A stretch of 64,000 bases of DNA. Source: Ganaspis brasiliensis (lineage: Eukaryota > Arthropoda > Insecta > Hymenoptera > Figitidae). The stretch spans positions 558,001 through 622,000 of the forward strand of contig JAZKLR010000207.1 of assembly GCA_037103525.1 (NCBI GenBank), read 5' to 3'. The notes under the pieces were generated by a model, which was given only the letters and a program-made list of their open reading frames with translations, was not told where the DNA came from and made no database searches. Below, piece by piece: positions 54,808 to 63,436 of the stretch; the first letter of the stretch is position 1, and each line of letters begins with the position of its first letter. Position numbers and translations under genes: made by a program.

Positions 54808-54876
54808 TAGTTCGTTTAATCATTAATTTTGGCACGTAAAAATCAGCGAGTGCAGTCTCCTTATTATTCCTTCGTG

Positions 54877-55239
54877 TTAAACAGCAAGGGTCGGCATCAA
54901 AACAACAGACTCTGTGCTACAGGGTCCAAGTCTGTTAATCTTGACAAAAAGTCCTATAGACCTTTTCATATCGAATAATTTTGTCTCCAAATAATTCGAA
55001 CTTCCGGTCGGTCATATTTTTTTTCACATGTTAATAACATAGTGAATTTCCCAATATGACCGACTGTCATGGTGGACTGAGCATGCGCATTTATTACTTC
55101 CCATTCGAGATAAAAAGATCTATTGGATCAACTTTTTTTCCCCCTGTATGACTGTACCCTGAATATGTTTTAGGAAATTCTATCTCATTACAACTCAACG
55201 TAAGTTAAAGTCATGGGACGGTACCCTTACCTCCTATCT
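54877..55239. other. Unassigned DNA
   Basis: Holds a lone TATGACTGTACCCT / GGGACGGTACCCTTA pair (about 55146-55225), a worn member of the AGGGT...ACCCT hairpin family. No gene. Confidence 0.4.
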
Positions 55240-55811
55240 ACCTGGCAAGAAGAGGTTGATTGAAATGAATAAAAACGGTTTCAAATGTCATGGAATTTCG
55301 AACGTTTTTAATTTAATCTAATGACATTTTTGAACAGAATTCATTTGGACACATTTCGATTCTTTTTCATTTCTGATCAAAATCGATCGTACAGTCTTTG
55401 CCATTGATGCCTTACCTCGTCTACGCTTATCTTACGCATATAATCATATGCATAAGACAAGCGTAGACGAGGGAAGGCATAAATGGTCGCAACAGAACAT
55501 TAATTCTGATTCGAGAGTTAAAAATGAAATCAATTTAATCCCGCTATTTTTTGATTCTGATACGGTAGTTACAAATTAAATCAAGTTTATACCGTTTTAT
55601 TCCTAAAAGACATGGATCCAATTTAATTCCGTTTAAAACATACAATTTGGTAACAGTTTAATAATTTATTTTAATTAAATCTTATTATAAATCGGATTAA
55701 AATGTTTGGAAATATGATGAATATTAATATTGCTTCCTATTCTAATCGGTGTAATTTTTTAAATTTTTCGTATTCATTTTAATACATTTTAATCAACCTC
55801 TTCTTGCCGGG
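55240..55811. mobile_element. 0.57-kb TIR element, CCTGGCAAGAAGAGGTTGAT ends
   Basis: CCTGGCAAGAAGAGGTTGAT at 55241 is mirrored at the right edge (AATCAACCTCTTCTTGCCGG). Contains the second CTCGTCTACGCTT hairpin (55392-55493) as an insertion. The word GATACGGTAGTTACAA inside also occurs at 20488. Confidence 0.8.
55392..55493. mobile_element. Hairpin MITE, CTCGTCTACGCTTGTCTTAC type, copy 2
   Basis: Same hairpin as 52529-52636 (TTACCTCGTCTACGCTTATC and complement), with the centre CATATAATCATATG. Two copies 2.9 kb apart show that the hairpin is a dispersed unit. Confidence 0.88.
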
Positions 55812-56120
55812 CACATGCTACAGTAGGACGTCTCTAATCTCAATATTTTGTAAGGGCCTACAATTATAGACTCCAGGGCTGTCAGGGGTAAATTGATGCG
55901 CAGAAGGCTTCTACGCATGACGTAAATGGGCGGTCAATTTCAAATGAATGTTAAAGATCGAAAAAATATACAGATGTCTAAAGAAATTTAAATTAAACAA
56001 AATTTTAATGTTAAGCACTATTTTTAATTAAAATAAACACTCGCGTTTGTTTTTGGACCACTTGTACACAGATTTCTCTAATGAGTGGTTGTGAACGGGT
56101 CTCATATCCTTTCTGTGTTT

Positions 56121-56258
56121 TTAAAACTTTTTAATGATCATCACGAAATTTCCTTTAGCAAGGACCGACATCGTTGCATCTCCTTCGACAGCTTCAAGGA
56201 TATTAATTTTAACATAAAGAGGAAGGAACACGTGCTTTTTTCGAACATCATTGCACAT
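56121..56258 (-). pseudogene. pogo/CENP-B-like transposase N-terminal remnant
   Basis: A 45-codon frame contains RKKHVFLPLYVKINILEAVE, then ATMSVLAKGNFVMIIKKF. The pattern RKHxxLxxxxKxxILExVExG followed by LAK and a terminal IIKK matches the N-terminal helix-turn-helix (psq/CENP-B type) of pogo/Tigger transposases, with residues missing where the recognition helix should be. It stops at once and the DDE catalytic domain is absent, so it is non-functional. Orientation and position inside TA-flanked TIRs agree with this reading. Confidence 0.65.
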
Positions 56259-56390
56259 TTTACTATAGCATCTTAGCGACAAAACTTACTTAAACTCGGC
56301 AAAACACTAAATAAAACGTATTTATACTTTGAGAAAATAATATCAAGGTTCTGTTTACATTTATGATCCAATATTAACATTGCTACAGAT

Positions 56391-56613
56391 CCTAAAAAGA
56401 GAGTTGAGACACAGTTGTTTTCTGCGCTTCGCGATTAAACCGGAATCAGAAGTTCCAGTTAAAAGACGCGAAATATTTACATTGAAAAATTTGAATTGAC
56501 TCGATCGTCTAAGATTTGAGGTTATGTTACAACATTACAAAATCACCTCTGGTTCCGGTTTAATCGCAACCAATCGCGAACCATAATATTTGTGTCTCAA
56601 CTCTCTTTATAGG
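56391..56613. mobile_element. MITE with AAAGAGAGTTGAGACACA ends
   Basis: CCTAAAAAGAGAGTTGAGAC at the left and TGTCTCAACTCTCTTTATAG at the right form ~22-bp TIRs; the next inner words (GCGATTAAACCGGAA and TTCCGGTTTAATCGC) also pair. The end resembles CCTATAAAGAGAGTTAGGAC at 59946. Confidence 0.85.
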
Positions 56614-56698
56614 ATCTCTAAACATTACTATATCGGCCGCCATCATAGATATCTACAGTCACGTTTCAACGAGATGATGAGGAGGCAAAATCGGGGAA

Positions 56699-56828
56699 AA
56701 GGCCTAAGCAGATAGAAATGCGGTTACGGGACCAGAGCATGAGACAGAAAAGGACAGGTAGAGTATCTGTCCTTTATTATCTCATGCCCTGCTTCCGTAA
56801 CCGTATTCGTTGTGCTTTGGGCTAAAGT
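56699..56828. mobile_element. Imperfect hairpin MITE
   Basis: GCGGTTACGGGACCAGAGCA and GAGACAGAAAAGGACAG are mirrored by CTGTCCTTTATTATCTCATG and GCTTCCGTAACCG. Same GAGACAG-type centre as the hairpins at 52.6 and 53.1 kb. Confidence 0.8.
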
Positions 56829-56868
56829 TGAAATTATAGGGCCTTTGAAATTAGAGACATCCTACTGT

Positions 56869-57598
56869 ATATGGAAGCTGATTCTGCAGTTATGCATGAA
56901 TACGAGTAACAAAAAGTTTGTTGCCAACTGAAATTACTCTAAATCTAGAGACTTTTAATCTCTTGATGCACTGTATTGGTTGTCAGTAAAGTTTGTTCTA
57001 TTGACGCGTAACCGCAGAAAGACTTCCAATGTAGCGTGGGTTACCCCCTACTTACATGGGACCTAATCTTGCGATTGTGCGTAAAAATGCTCAACGCATA
57101 AACGCAGAATTGTGAGAGAAACAAGGACAGAGATATGTTGTTTGACGCGTTTTGACGCAAACGCGTAGAATTACCTTCCATGTTGATAGGGGCTAAGGTT
57201 GTACATACATACTTTTGTTACATATTCTGTTCATTTGTCATTTCCGTTCAATCGACATCATCAGACATCATTTACGTTCCAACTTTCAGGAAATGATGTA
57301 TTCTTGTAGAAATCGCCGCTGATTAACTGGAGCACAGCAACTCATTTTGTTTCTACTCGTTTGTGGAAATGGATAACTTGAGAATCATTTAGTTGAAATT
57401 CCTATTTTATTCATATTTTTCTTATAAATTTATTCAAAATGTATCATGAAAAACGGATTTAAGTAAAACAATAACTCTTTAAAAATTGTCTGCATAAAAT
57501 AATAATCATTTTATTTAAATTAAACTCTTCATAGAGAAAACAACTACAAACAAAAACAAGACGTTTGGACACAAACTTTTTCTTAATGGAAACTTTTA
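56869..57598. other. Unassigned DNA with a worn hairpin
   Basis: 57050-57190 holds GACGCGTTTTGACGCAAACG and TGCTCAACGCATAAACGCAG words and a GAGAGAAACAAGGACAGAG centre, probably an old hairpin MITE. No gene. Confidence 0.4.
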
Positions 57599-58212
57599 TG
57601 TTAAATGGATTTTAGGCTGAATGGAATTTTGGTTAAATTGGATTTAGGTTAAATGAGACTTAGGATAAATGGAATGTAAGTTAAATGGGATTTAGACTGA
57701 ATGCATTTTAGTTTGAATGGGATTTAGATTAAATGAGATTTAGGTTAAATGAATTTTCCGCGGAATGCATGTTAGGTTAAATGAGATTTTGGTGAAATAA
57801 GTTTTAGGATAAATGGGTTTCAGGTTGAATCCAAGTTAGGTTAAATGGAATGTAGGGTAAATAGGATTTAGGTTAAATAAGATTTAGGCTAAATTCATTT
57901 TAGGTTAAATATGATTTAGGCTGAATGCATTTTAGGTTAAATGTGTTTTAGACTGAATGGATTTTAGGTTATACGGGATTTAGGCTGACTGCATTTTAGG
58001 TTAAACAGAATTTATGTTAAAAGAGAGTTAGGTTTACTGGGGTTTAGGCTGAATATGTTCTAGGTTAAATGGGATTTAGGCTGAGTGCACTTAGATTAAA
58101 TGTGTTTTAGGCTGAGTGCATTTTAGGTTTAATGAGATTTAGGCTTAATGCATTTTAGGATATATGGTTTTAGGCTGAGTGGGATTTAGGCTATATGGTT
58201 TTTAGGGAATAT
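57599..58212 (+). repeat. ~16-bp TTTAGGTTAAATGGGA minisatellite
   Basis: About 36 worn units of GGTTAAATGGGATTTA or GGCTGAATGCATTTTA alternate for 600 bp; the pairing of the two types suggests a 32-34-bp dimer. Every unit contains TTAGG, the ancestral insect telomere word, but not in perfect tandem. Confidence 0.9.
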
Positions 58213-58213
58213 T

Positions 58214-58613
58214 CATCCCTTATGGAAAAGTGTGACATGAAAATAATGACACAGATGCGTGTCATTACTTCATAATGTCATTGCGTGTCATCATTTCGCG
58301 ACCACACGAAAAAAATGACACGAAAAAATCACATGGCAAAGAATGCACCATTAAAAAACTTTTTATTATTATTAGTTTTATAATAATTTGGTATAAACAT
58401 ACATAGTGCACCATTTTGGGGAGGAAAACATTTACTGCGCAGCCGTAGGTGCTGTAGAATAAGTAGAATACGTCTGCGCAACCTGGCATTTTTATGTATG
58501 CTTTGCCGTGTCATTTTTTTCGTGTGGTCGCGAAATGATGACATGCAATGACACGAAAGTAATGACACGCATCCGTGTCATTATTTTCATGTCACACTTT
58601 TCCATAAGGGATG
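58214..58613. mobile_element. 0.4-kb MITE with ~125-bp TIRs
   Basis: CATCCCTTATGGAAAAGTGT at the left is mirrored at the right (TTTTCCATAAGGGATG). Arms continue through ATGACACG words, CGCGACCACACGAAAAAAAT and GGCAAAG to 58343 and 58494. The centre is unpaired and AT-rich. Frames on both strands follow from the mirrored sequence and are not called. Confidence 0.92.
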
Positions 58614-59125
58614 CCTCCCAAATTATTTCTATTCTACTGGGAACTAACGTTTGGGATTTTTTTTTAATTGTACCCATCTCCCCACCAGTATGTAGTATGC
58701 TTCTGTCGTTTTTAGTTTAGGATATACTTGCCAGTCAAAAGGCTTAGGGCGCATGCGTAAAACGTGAGACTTTTCTTATCACGCGACTAAAGAACGATGG
58801 TGAAAGAGCTGCACTGCTGACTGGTTAAAAAATATCTCTTGATAAATGAGAAATAATTTGTTATGAAAATTTGGTTCATAAATATATTTTAAAGAACATA
58901 TTTTATTAAAACTAGTTTCATTACACTAATTCCCATGCATTCCTAGCCACGAACAAGCATACAAGTGAGACTATTTTTCTCTTCTACTTTCAAATTATTA
59001 ATTTAACGACAAAATTATTTTATTCTTATTTGTTCATCTTGCTCCTTAATGTATTGCATTTTAAAAGTTATGAATTATAGAAGGTACAGACTCAACATCT
59101 TTATTAATTTGAAATTTTAAAACAG
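58614..59125. other. Unassigned DNA, including probable 3' UTR of the minus-strand exon
   Basis: No repeat or frame recognised. The part next to 59125 would be the 3' UTR of the gene encoded on the minus strand. Confidence 0.35.
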
Positions 59126-59449
59126 CTACTCCTTCCACAATTTAGCTGCTCTAAGAGCGTTACACAGCTTTTGTTTCTTTAATGTCTTGGCATCTGTTTT
59201 GGCAGCTTCTCTCAAAGCAGCTATTGCCAAGAATGAAAATTGCAGGTTGGTGTCTTCGGGGAATTGAATGTTGAAAATCCAGTAAACCGCAAGAAGCATT
59301 ACAATGGCATCAAAACCTTTTTCACAGAAAATCGGACATTGATCAGCATAACACTGCAAATCTAGATCATCAAATGATGTTTTCGAAGATCCTATTAGCC
59401 TCGGAGCATCGACGGGGTTAGGAATCATGTCTGTTAATGGGGTTTCATT
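59126..59449 (-). CDS. Terminal exon of an uncharacterised family protein
   Basis: On the minus strand an acceptor CGTTTTACAG immediately precedes 59449; the exon is phase 0 and runs 107 codons to a TAG or TAA-type stop at 59126. It encodes NETPLTDMIPNPVDAPRL, a CYADQCPIF stretch, GFDAIVMLLAVYWIFNIQFP, a hydrophobic helix (LAIAAL) and a basic end (KTLKKQKLCNALRAAKLW). The A/L-x2-LLA-x-Y-x-FNI-x-FP signature is familiar from the C-terminus of multicopy uncharacterised animal proteins whose N-terminal part resembles the exon at 20091-20315. Composition is clearly coding. The next upstream exon was not found. Confidence 0.68.
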   Translation of the reverse strand, partial: NETPLTDMIPNPVDAPRLIGSSKTSFDDLDLQCYADQCPIFCEKGFDAIVMLLAVYWIFNIQFPEDTNLQFSFLAIAALREAAKTDAKTLKKQKLCNALRAAKLWKE

Positions 59450-59499
59450 CTGTAAAACGTAATTGTGATATTAGAGTTCCATTCCATGTTTGCGTCTAC

Positions 59500-59722
59500 C
59501 GTTGTGTTGTAATGGGAGATGGCAAGAAATACATATACTTTGTCCTATTTCTGTTAGTACGACGCAAGGCAAAGCGCAGTCATGGAACTTTTGTCGGCGT
59601 CCCATGACTCTGCTTTGCGTTGCGTTATAATGAGCAAGAATAGAACACTTATATACTTTGTCCTTTTCTACCTCGTTACAAAGCAACGCAGAACGGAGTT
59701 CAGCGACGATGACCTTTACCAC
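59500..59722. repeat. Hairpin element just upstream of the minus-strand exon
   Basis: Core palindrome at about 59563-59627: GACGCAAGGCAAAGCGCAGT with CATGGAAC is mirrored by GTCCCATGACTCTGCTTTGCG. Further out, ATACTTTGTCCTATTTCTG and ATACTTTGTCCTTTTCTACC occur in the same sense, so the outer part is not a simple mirror. A minus-strand frame across it is attributed to the repeat. Confidence 0.65.
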
Positions 59723-59944
59723 GAATGAATAATAAGAAGACCGAACTGCAGTGTATCCAACAGTGAGAATGGAGCCAACTGCCTGATCTGGTTCACAACT
59801 AGTAATGAACTCTAAACTTACTGAGTTTGCCCATTGCGTATAAACTATCTTCGTCGCTCTCTAAAGCAGAATGAGAGAATGAACTGTTACGGCGGATATC
59901 GAAACATCAGCTGATATTTGACGTTATGGTTCTTAATTAGAGTT
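59723..59944. other. Unassigned DNA with remnant of the 18.3-kb and 52.2-kb end
   Basis: GCCTGATCTGGTTCACAACT and AGTAATGAACTCTAA resemble GCCTGTCCTGGTTAACAAGT and AGTAATGAAACTCTAA at 18.35 kb. No gene. Confidence 0.45.
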
Positions 59945-60151
59945 CCTATAAAGAGAGTTAGGACACGTAAGGTTCAACTTTTAATTGGCTCAGAGTAACT
60001 GGAGACGGAAGTGTATTGAAAGTTTTTTTATTGCTGGCTGAAAAGAGCGCGCTGATTTTAAAATGCTTTCTTAACAGACATTTTTAAATTTCACCCGCCC
60101 TTTTCAACCAATCATACAAATTACTTCATCGTCTCTTCCCTATTGAAAAAA

Positions 60152-60290
60152 GCGATGTCGAAAACGACATCAATAGAGACGTAGAAAATGACATAGAAAG
60201 TGACGTCGAGAATGATATCGAAAGCGACATCACGAAATGGTGCCGTTTTCGACATCGAAATCGATGTCGAAAACGATATCTGAAGTGAGG
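60152..60290 (+). repeat. 12-bp GACATCGAAAGC repeat, coding-like
   Basis: Units GACATAGAAAGT, GACGTCGAGAAT, GATATCGAAAGC and GACATC follow one another and would read DIES-DVEN-DIES in one frame; flanking words GATGTCGAAAACGACATC are palindromic. The mirror copy is at about 62240-62400. Either a simple repeat or the remnant of an acidic-repeat protein segment. Confidence 0.65.
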
Positions 60291-60805
60291 TCGTTTTATA
60301 TATAAAAATAAATTTATGTTTGTTTAAAAATGATGTAATAATGTAATGTTTTTATACTTTTTAAACGATTAAACATTATTATAAATTTTTTATGTAAATT
60401 ATATTTTATTTAATATTTCATCCACAACATCATTTATTATAATAGAGAAAATAAGGACGGGATAAGGTGTGTTATAAATTTATTATAAATTAATAATACA
60501 TAATAAAATCGATTTCACTAATAATTAATTTAAAAAAATTTTTTTTTTATTAAATTCTTCTTATCACGCCAATTTTGAAACATATTACTATTAGTAGAAA
60601 ATTATTAATTTGAAAATGAAATATTTACTAATTGAAAAAGTGAATTTTACTGTTTTATGAAGTAGATATTTCACTTTCAAATTAGTAATTTTCTACTAAT
60701 AATTATTAGTTTTCTACTAAAGATTAGTGAAATATTCAATATTTAATAGTGTCCGATTTTTTTTCTAATTCATTAGTGAAAAAACACTAATTCAGATTAA
60801 GAAAG

Positions 60806-61189
60806 TACCCTGGCGATTTAGCGAGAATCGGTTGGGAACCGGATTTGATTCCGTTTTGATTCACTTTGATTCCGGGTAGAATTTTGCTATCAATTAATGA
60901 AATTTAATGAAATAAACCATTGATAATGGAAAAATATTAATATTTCAATTGTTTTTTAGAATTGAGCTTTATTAAAGCTCAATTTAACTCAATTCTTCTA
61001 AAGCTTTATTAAAGCTCAATTTAACTCAATTCTTTTAAAAAACAATTTAAATAATAATATTTTTCCATTTTCAATTGTTTGTTTTATTAAATTTCATTAA
61101 TTTATAGCAAAATTCTACACGGAATCAAAGTGAATCAAAACGGAATCAAATCCGCTTTTAAACCGATTCTCGCAAAATCGCCAGGGTAG
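60806..61189. mobile_element. Inner palindrome 1
   Basis: TACCCTGGCGATTTAGCGAG at the left is mirrored by CTCGCAAAATCGCCAGGGTA at the right. Arms of ~185 bp include GATTCCGTTTTGATTCACTT and complement; the centre has two tandem copies of AGCTTTATTAAAGCTCAATT. Confidence 0.9.
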
Positions 61190-61193
61190 TCAT

Positions 61194-61546
61194 ATCACTC
61201 AGATATCACAGTATTTAGTTGCGCGAAAACCTTAATTATTTTGTTTGATCTACAGAGACATTCTTCAATATGTTTTGACGTCCACTCTTTTAGAAGTTTT
61301 AATGGAAACTAAGAAAACTATTTCTTTCTTGTCCCTTGCTCGAAAACCGTTAGAAAACCGTTATGCTCTCAGCTAGCGACTCAACACATGTTTGTCAAGC
61401 AAGGGACAAGGAAGAAATAGTTTCCTCAGTTTCCTTTAAAAATCCTAAGAGAGCAGACGTCAAAACATATTTAAGAATCTCTCTATAGATGAAATGAAAT
61501 AATTAAGGTTTTCGCGCAACTAAAGACTGTAATAGGTGAGTGATAT
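61194..61546. mobile_element. Inner palindrome 2
   Basis: TATCACTCAGATATCACAGT at the left pairs with the right end ACTGTAATAGGTGAGTGATA. Further pairs are TAGTTGCGCGAAAACCTTAA, ATATGTTTTGACGTC and TTTCTTCCTTGTCCCTTGCT. Loop of ~40 nt. Confidence 0.9.
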
Positions 61547-62484
61547 GGTTTAATTTATTCTTATTTAACTACTCTCTTAATCTGAATTAGTGTTTTTTCA
61601 CTAATGAATTAGAAAAAAATCGATCACTATTAAATATTGAATATTTCACCAATCTTTAGTAGAAAACTACTAATTATCAGTAGAAAATTACTAATTTGAA
61701 AGTGAAATATCTACTAAATAAAACAGTAAAATTCACTTTTTCGATTAGTAAATATTTCACTTCCAAATTAATAATTTTCTACTAAAGATAAGTAAAACAT
61801 TGACTATTTATAATAGTGACCGATTTCTCTCTAATTCATTTTAGTGGAAAATCTCTAATTCAGATTTAGAGTGTAAGGTGTGTTTTAATTTGCATTATAT
61901 AATAAACATCTAATTCTTTTAAACACTTTTGTATGTTTCAGAATTGGCGTGATAAGAAGAATTTAATAAAAAAAATTTTTTAAAAATTAATTATTAGTGA
62001 TACCGATTTTATTATGTATTATTAATTTATAATAAATTTATAACACACCTTATCCCGTCCTTATTTTCTCTATTATAATAAATTATGTTGTGAATGAAAT
62101 ATTAAATAAACTATAATTTACATAAAAAATGTATAATAATGTTTAATTGTTTAAAAAATATAAAAATATTACATTATTACATCATTTTTATACAAACATA
62201 AATTTATTTTTATATATAAAACGACCTCATTTCAGATATCGTTTTCGACATCGATTTCGATGTCGAAAACGGCACCATTTCCTGATGTCGCTTTCGATAT
62301 CATTCTTGACGTCTCTTCCTATGTCATTTTCTATGTCTCTATTGACATGGTTTTCGACGTCGATTTCGATACCAATTTGATGTCGTTTTCGACATCGCTT
62401 TTTTCAATAGGGTTCCGTCTCCGGTTTGTCAACAGGCTAAAGGAAAGGGGCCCGTGTCCTAATAGGCGGAGAGGCGACCGCATA

Positions 62485-63178
62485 AAATGGAGTGTATAAG
62501 GTAAATGGTGCAAATCACTATTTTAGTAAAGAATTTTGTAAGACAATTACAAATCGACTTGTGTGCCTGACCCTAGTGGGGACAATAATTAAGGGCAGGT
62601 GATTAAAGTGGTAATTTTTTTCAAGTAACTTACCTCATAAGGTAAATGTGCATCGATGGTGCCATTTAATGAATTTTGATGCGCTGAATCCAAAAATCCT
62701 TGTGTGCCACCTCTCAGGTGGGACGAACCCTAGGCACACCGCTAATGAACATGTAAATTTTTTCGAGTAACTTACCTCATAAGGTAAATGTGCATCGACG
62801 GCGCCATTTAATAAATTTTGATGCGCTGAATCCAAAAATCTTTGAGTGCCACCTCTCAGGTGGGACGAACACTAGGCACACCGCTAATAAACATGTAAAT
62901 TTTTTCGAGTAACTTACCTCATAAGGTAAATGTGTACCGACGGTGCCATTTAATGAATCTTGATGTCCTGAATCCAAAAATCCTTGTGTGCCACCTCTCA
63001 GATGGGACGAACACTAGGCACACCGCTAATGAACATGTAAATTTTTTCGAGTAACTTACCTCATAAGGTAAATGAAATCTAAAAACGCCATATTATGAAG
63101 TTTGATGTACTGAATTCAAAAAAATTGGTGTGCCACCTCCTAGGTGGGACAAACCCTAGGCACACTACTAATTAATAT
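62485..63178. repeat. 142-bp satellite with nested stems (4 units plus a worn one)
   Basis: AACTTACCTCATAAGGTAAA recurs at 62627, 62769, 62911 and 63053, exactly 142 bp apart. Each unit holds TTACCTCATAAGGTAA (a 5-bp stem) and a longer structure in which GTGTGCC pairs with GGCACAC and encloses CCACCT...AGGTGG. Stem positions are conserved between units while loops vary. A worn unit lies at 62485-62625. The first and last units are the most diverged. Confidence 0.92.
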
Positions 63179-63182
63179 AGAA

Positions 63183-63436
63183 ACCCCGGACGCGCGCAGG
63201 TTTTTCGGAGCATGGCACGCGTTTTGAAACGCAGCAAACCGAGAGCAGGATCACCGTACAAACTTTTTTTTGCCCTTTTCAGGTCACTGGAGGGATATTT
63301 TTTTTCCACGTGCTGTCACCGAAGATCTAGGATCCATAAACCTTCCGCTCCCAAGTCCCATTTCAAGGATTCACACATATTTATTAGGGCAATAAAAAAT
63401 AATTTTTTTTTTAATTTTACTATAAACAATTTTTAA
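63183..63436 (+). other. GC-rich patch with a possible start codon region
   Basis: 63183-63260 (CCCCGGACGCGCGCAGG, then ATGGCACGCGTTTTGAAACG at 63212) is strongly GC-enriched and CpG-rich, and opens a frame MARVLKRSKPRAGSPYKL. A good acceptor-like CCCTTTTCAG ends at 63281. It might be the 5' end of a gene extending to the right, but no donor or domain supports it. Low confidence. Confidence 0.25.

Larger units (their letters stand above)
52155..54876. mobile_element. 2.7-kb element with 44-bp TIRs, filled with hairpin MITEs
   Basis: 52155-52198 (CACGAAGAAATAATAAGGAG, then ACTGCACTCGCT and TTTTTACGTG) is mirrored by 54833-54876 with about three differences. A fragment of the same end lies at 18305-18335. 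The interior has no transposase; it is occupied by at least seven separate small palindromes and an AT-rich noncoding part (53516-54660). Confidence 0.85.
55821..56867. mobile_element. Internally deleted pogo/Tigger-like DNA transposon
   Basis: TIRs of ~30 bp begin CAGTAGGACGTCTCTAATCT at the left and mirror at the right (CAGTAGGATGTCTCTAATTT on the minus strand). TA is present on both sides (55819-55820 and 56868-56869), as expected for Tc1/mariner/pogo elements. A transposase remnant lies at 56121-56258 (-). Two further elements are inserted at 56391-56613 and 56699-56828. Confidence 0.8.
59946..62470. repeat. Nested palindrome: outer inverted repeat with two palindromes in its loop
   Basis: The well-matched outer arms run 60138-60801 and about 61576-62412 (CCCTATTGAAAAAAGCGATG at the left, mirrored at the right end); weaker pairing (GGAGACGGAA, TTAGGACACG) extends to about 59950 and 62465. 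Arms include ATAAGGACGGGATAAGGTGT, CTTATCACGCCAATT and TAGTAG-family sequence; the right arm has an extra ~150-bp duplication. The loop contains two complete, adjacent palindromes (60806-61189 and 61194-61546). No transposase frame. The left outer end resembles the MITE end at 56391. Confidence 0.9.

Noticed and set aside
57599..58212. Telomere
   Set aside because: TTAGG words are spaced by other bases and the array is worn and internal, so it is not a telomeric tract.
59471..59722. Second exon or separate gene upstream of the 59126-59449 exon
   Set aside because: The frame runs through a hairpin repeat (59563-59627) and its sequence is explained by mirrored DNA; no domain or splice support.
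62485..63178. Hammerhead ribozyme in the 142-bp satellite
   Set aside because: Satellites of this size often carry one, but I did not find CTGANGA followed by a stem and GAAA in the unit; only ordinary stem-loops are visible.
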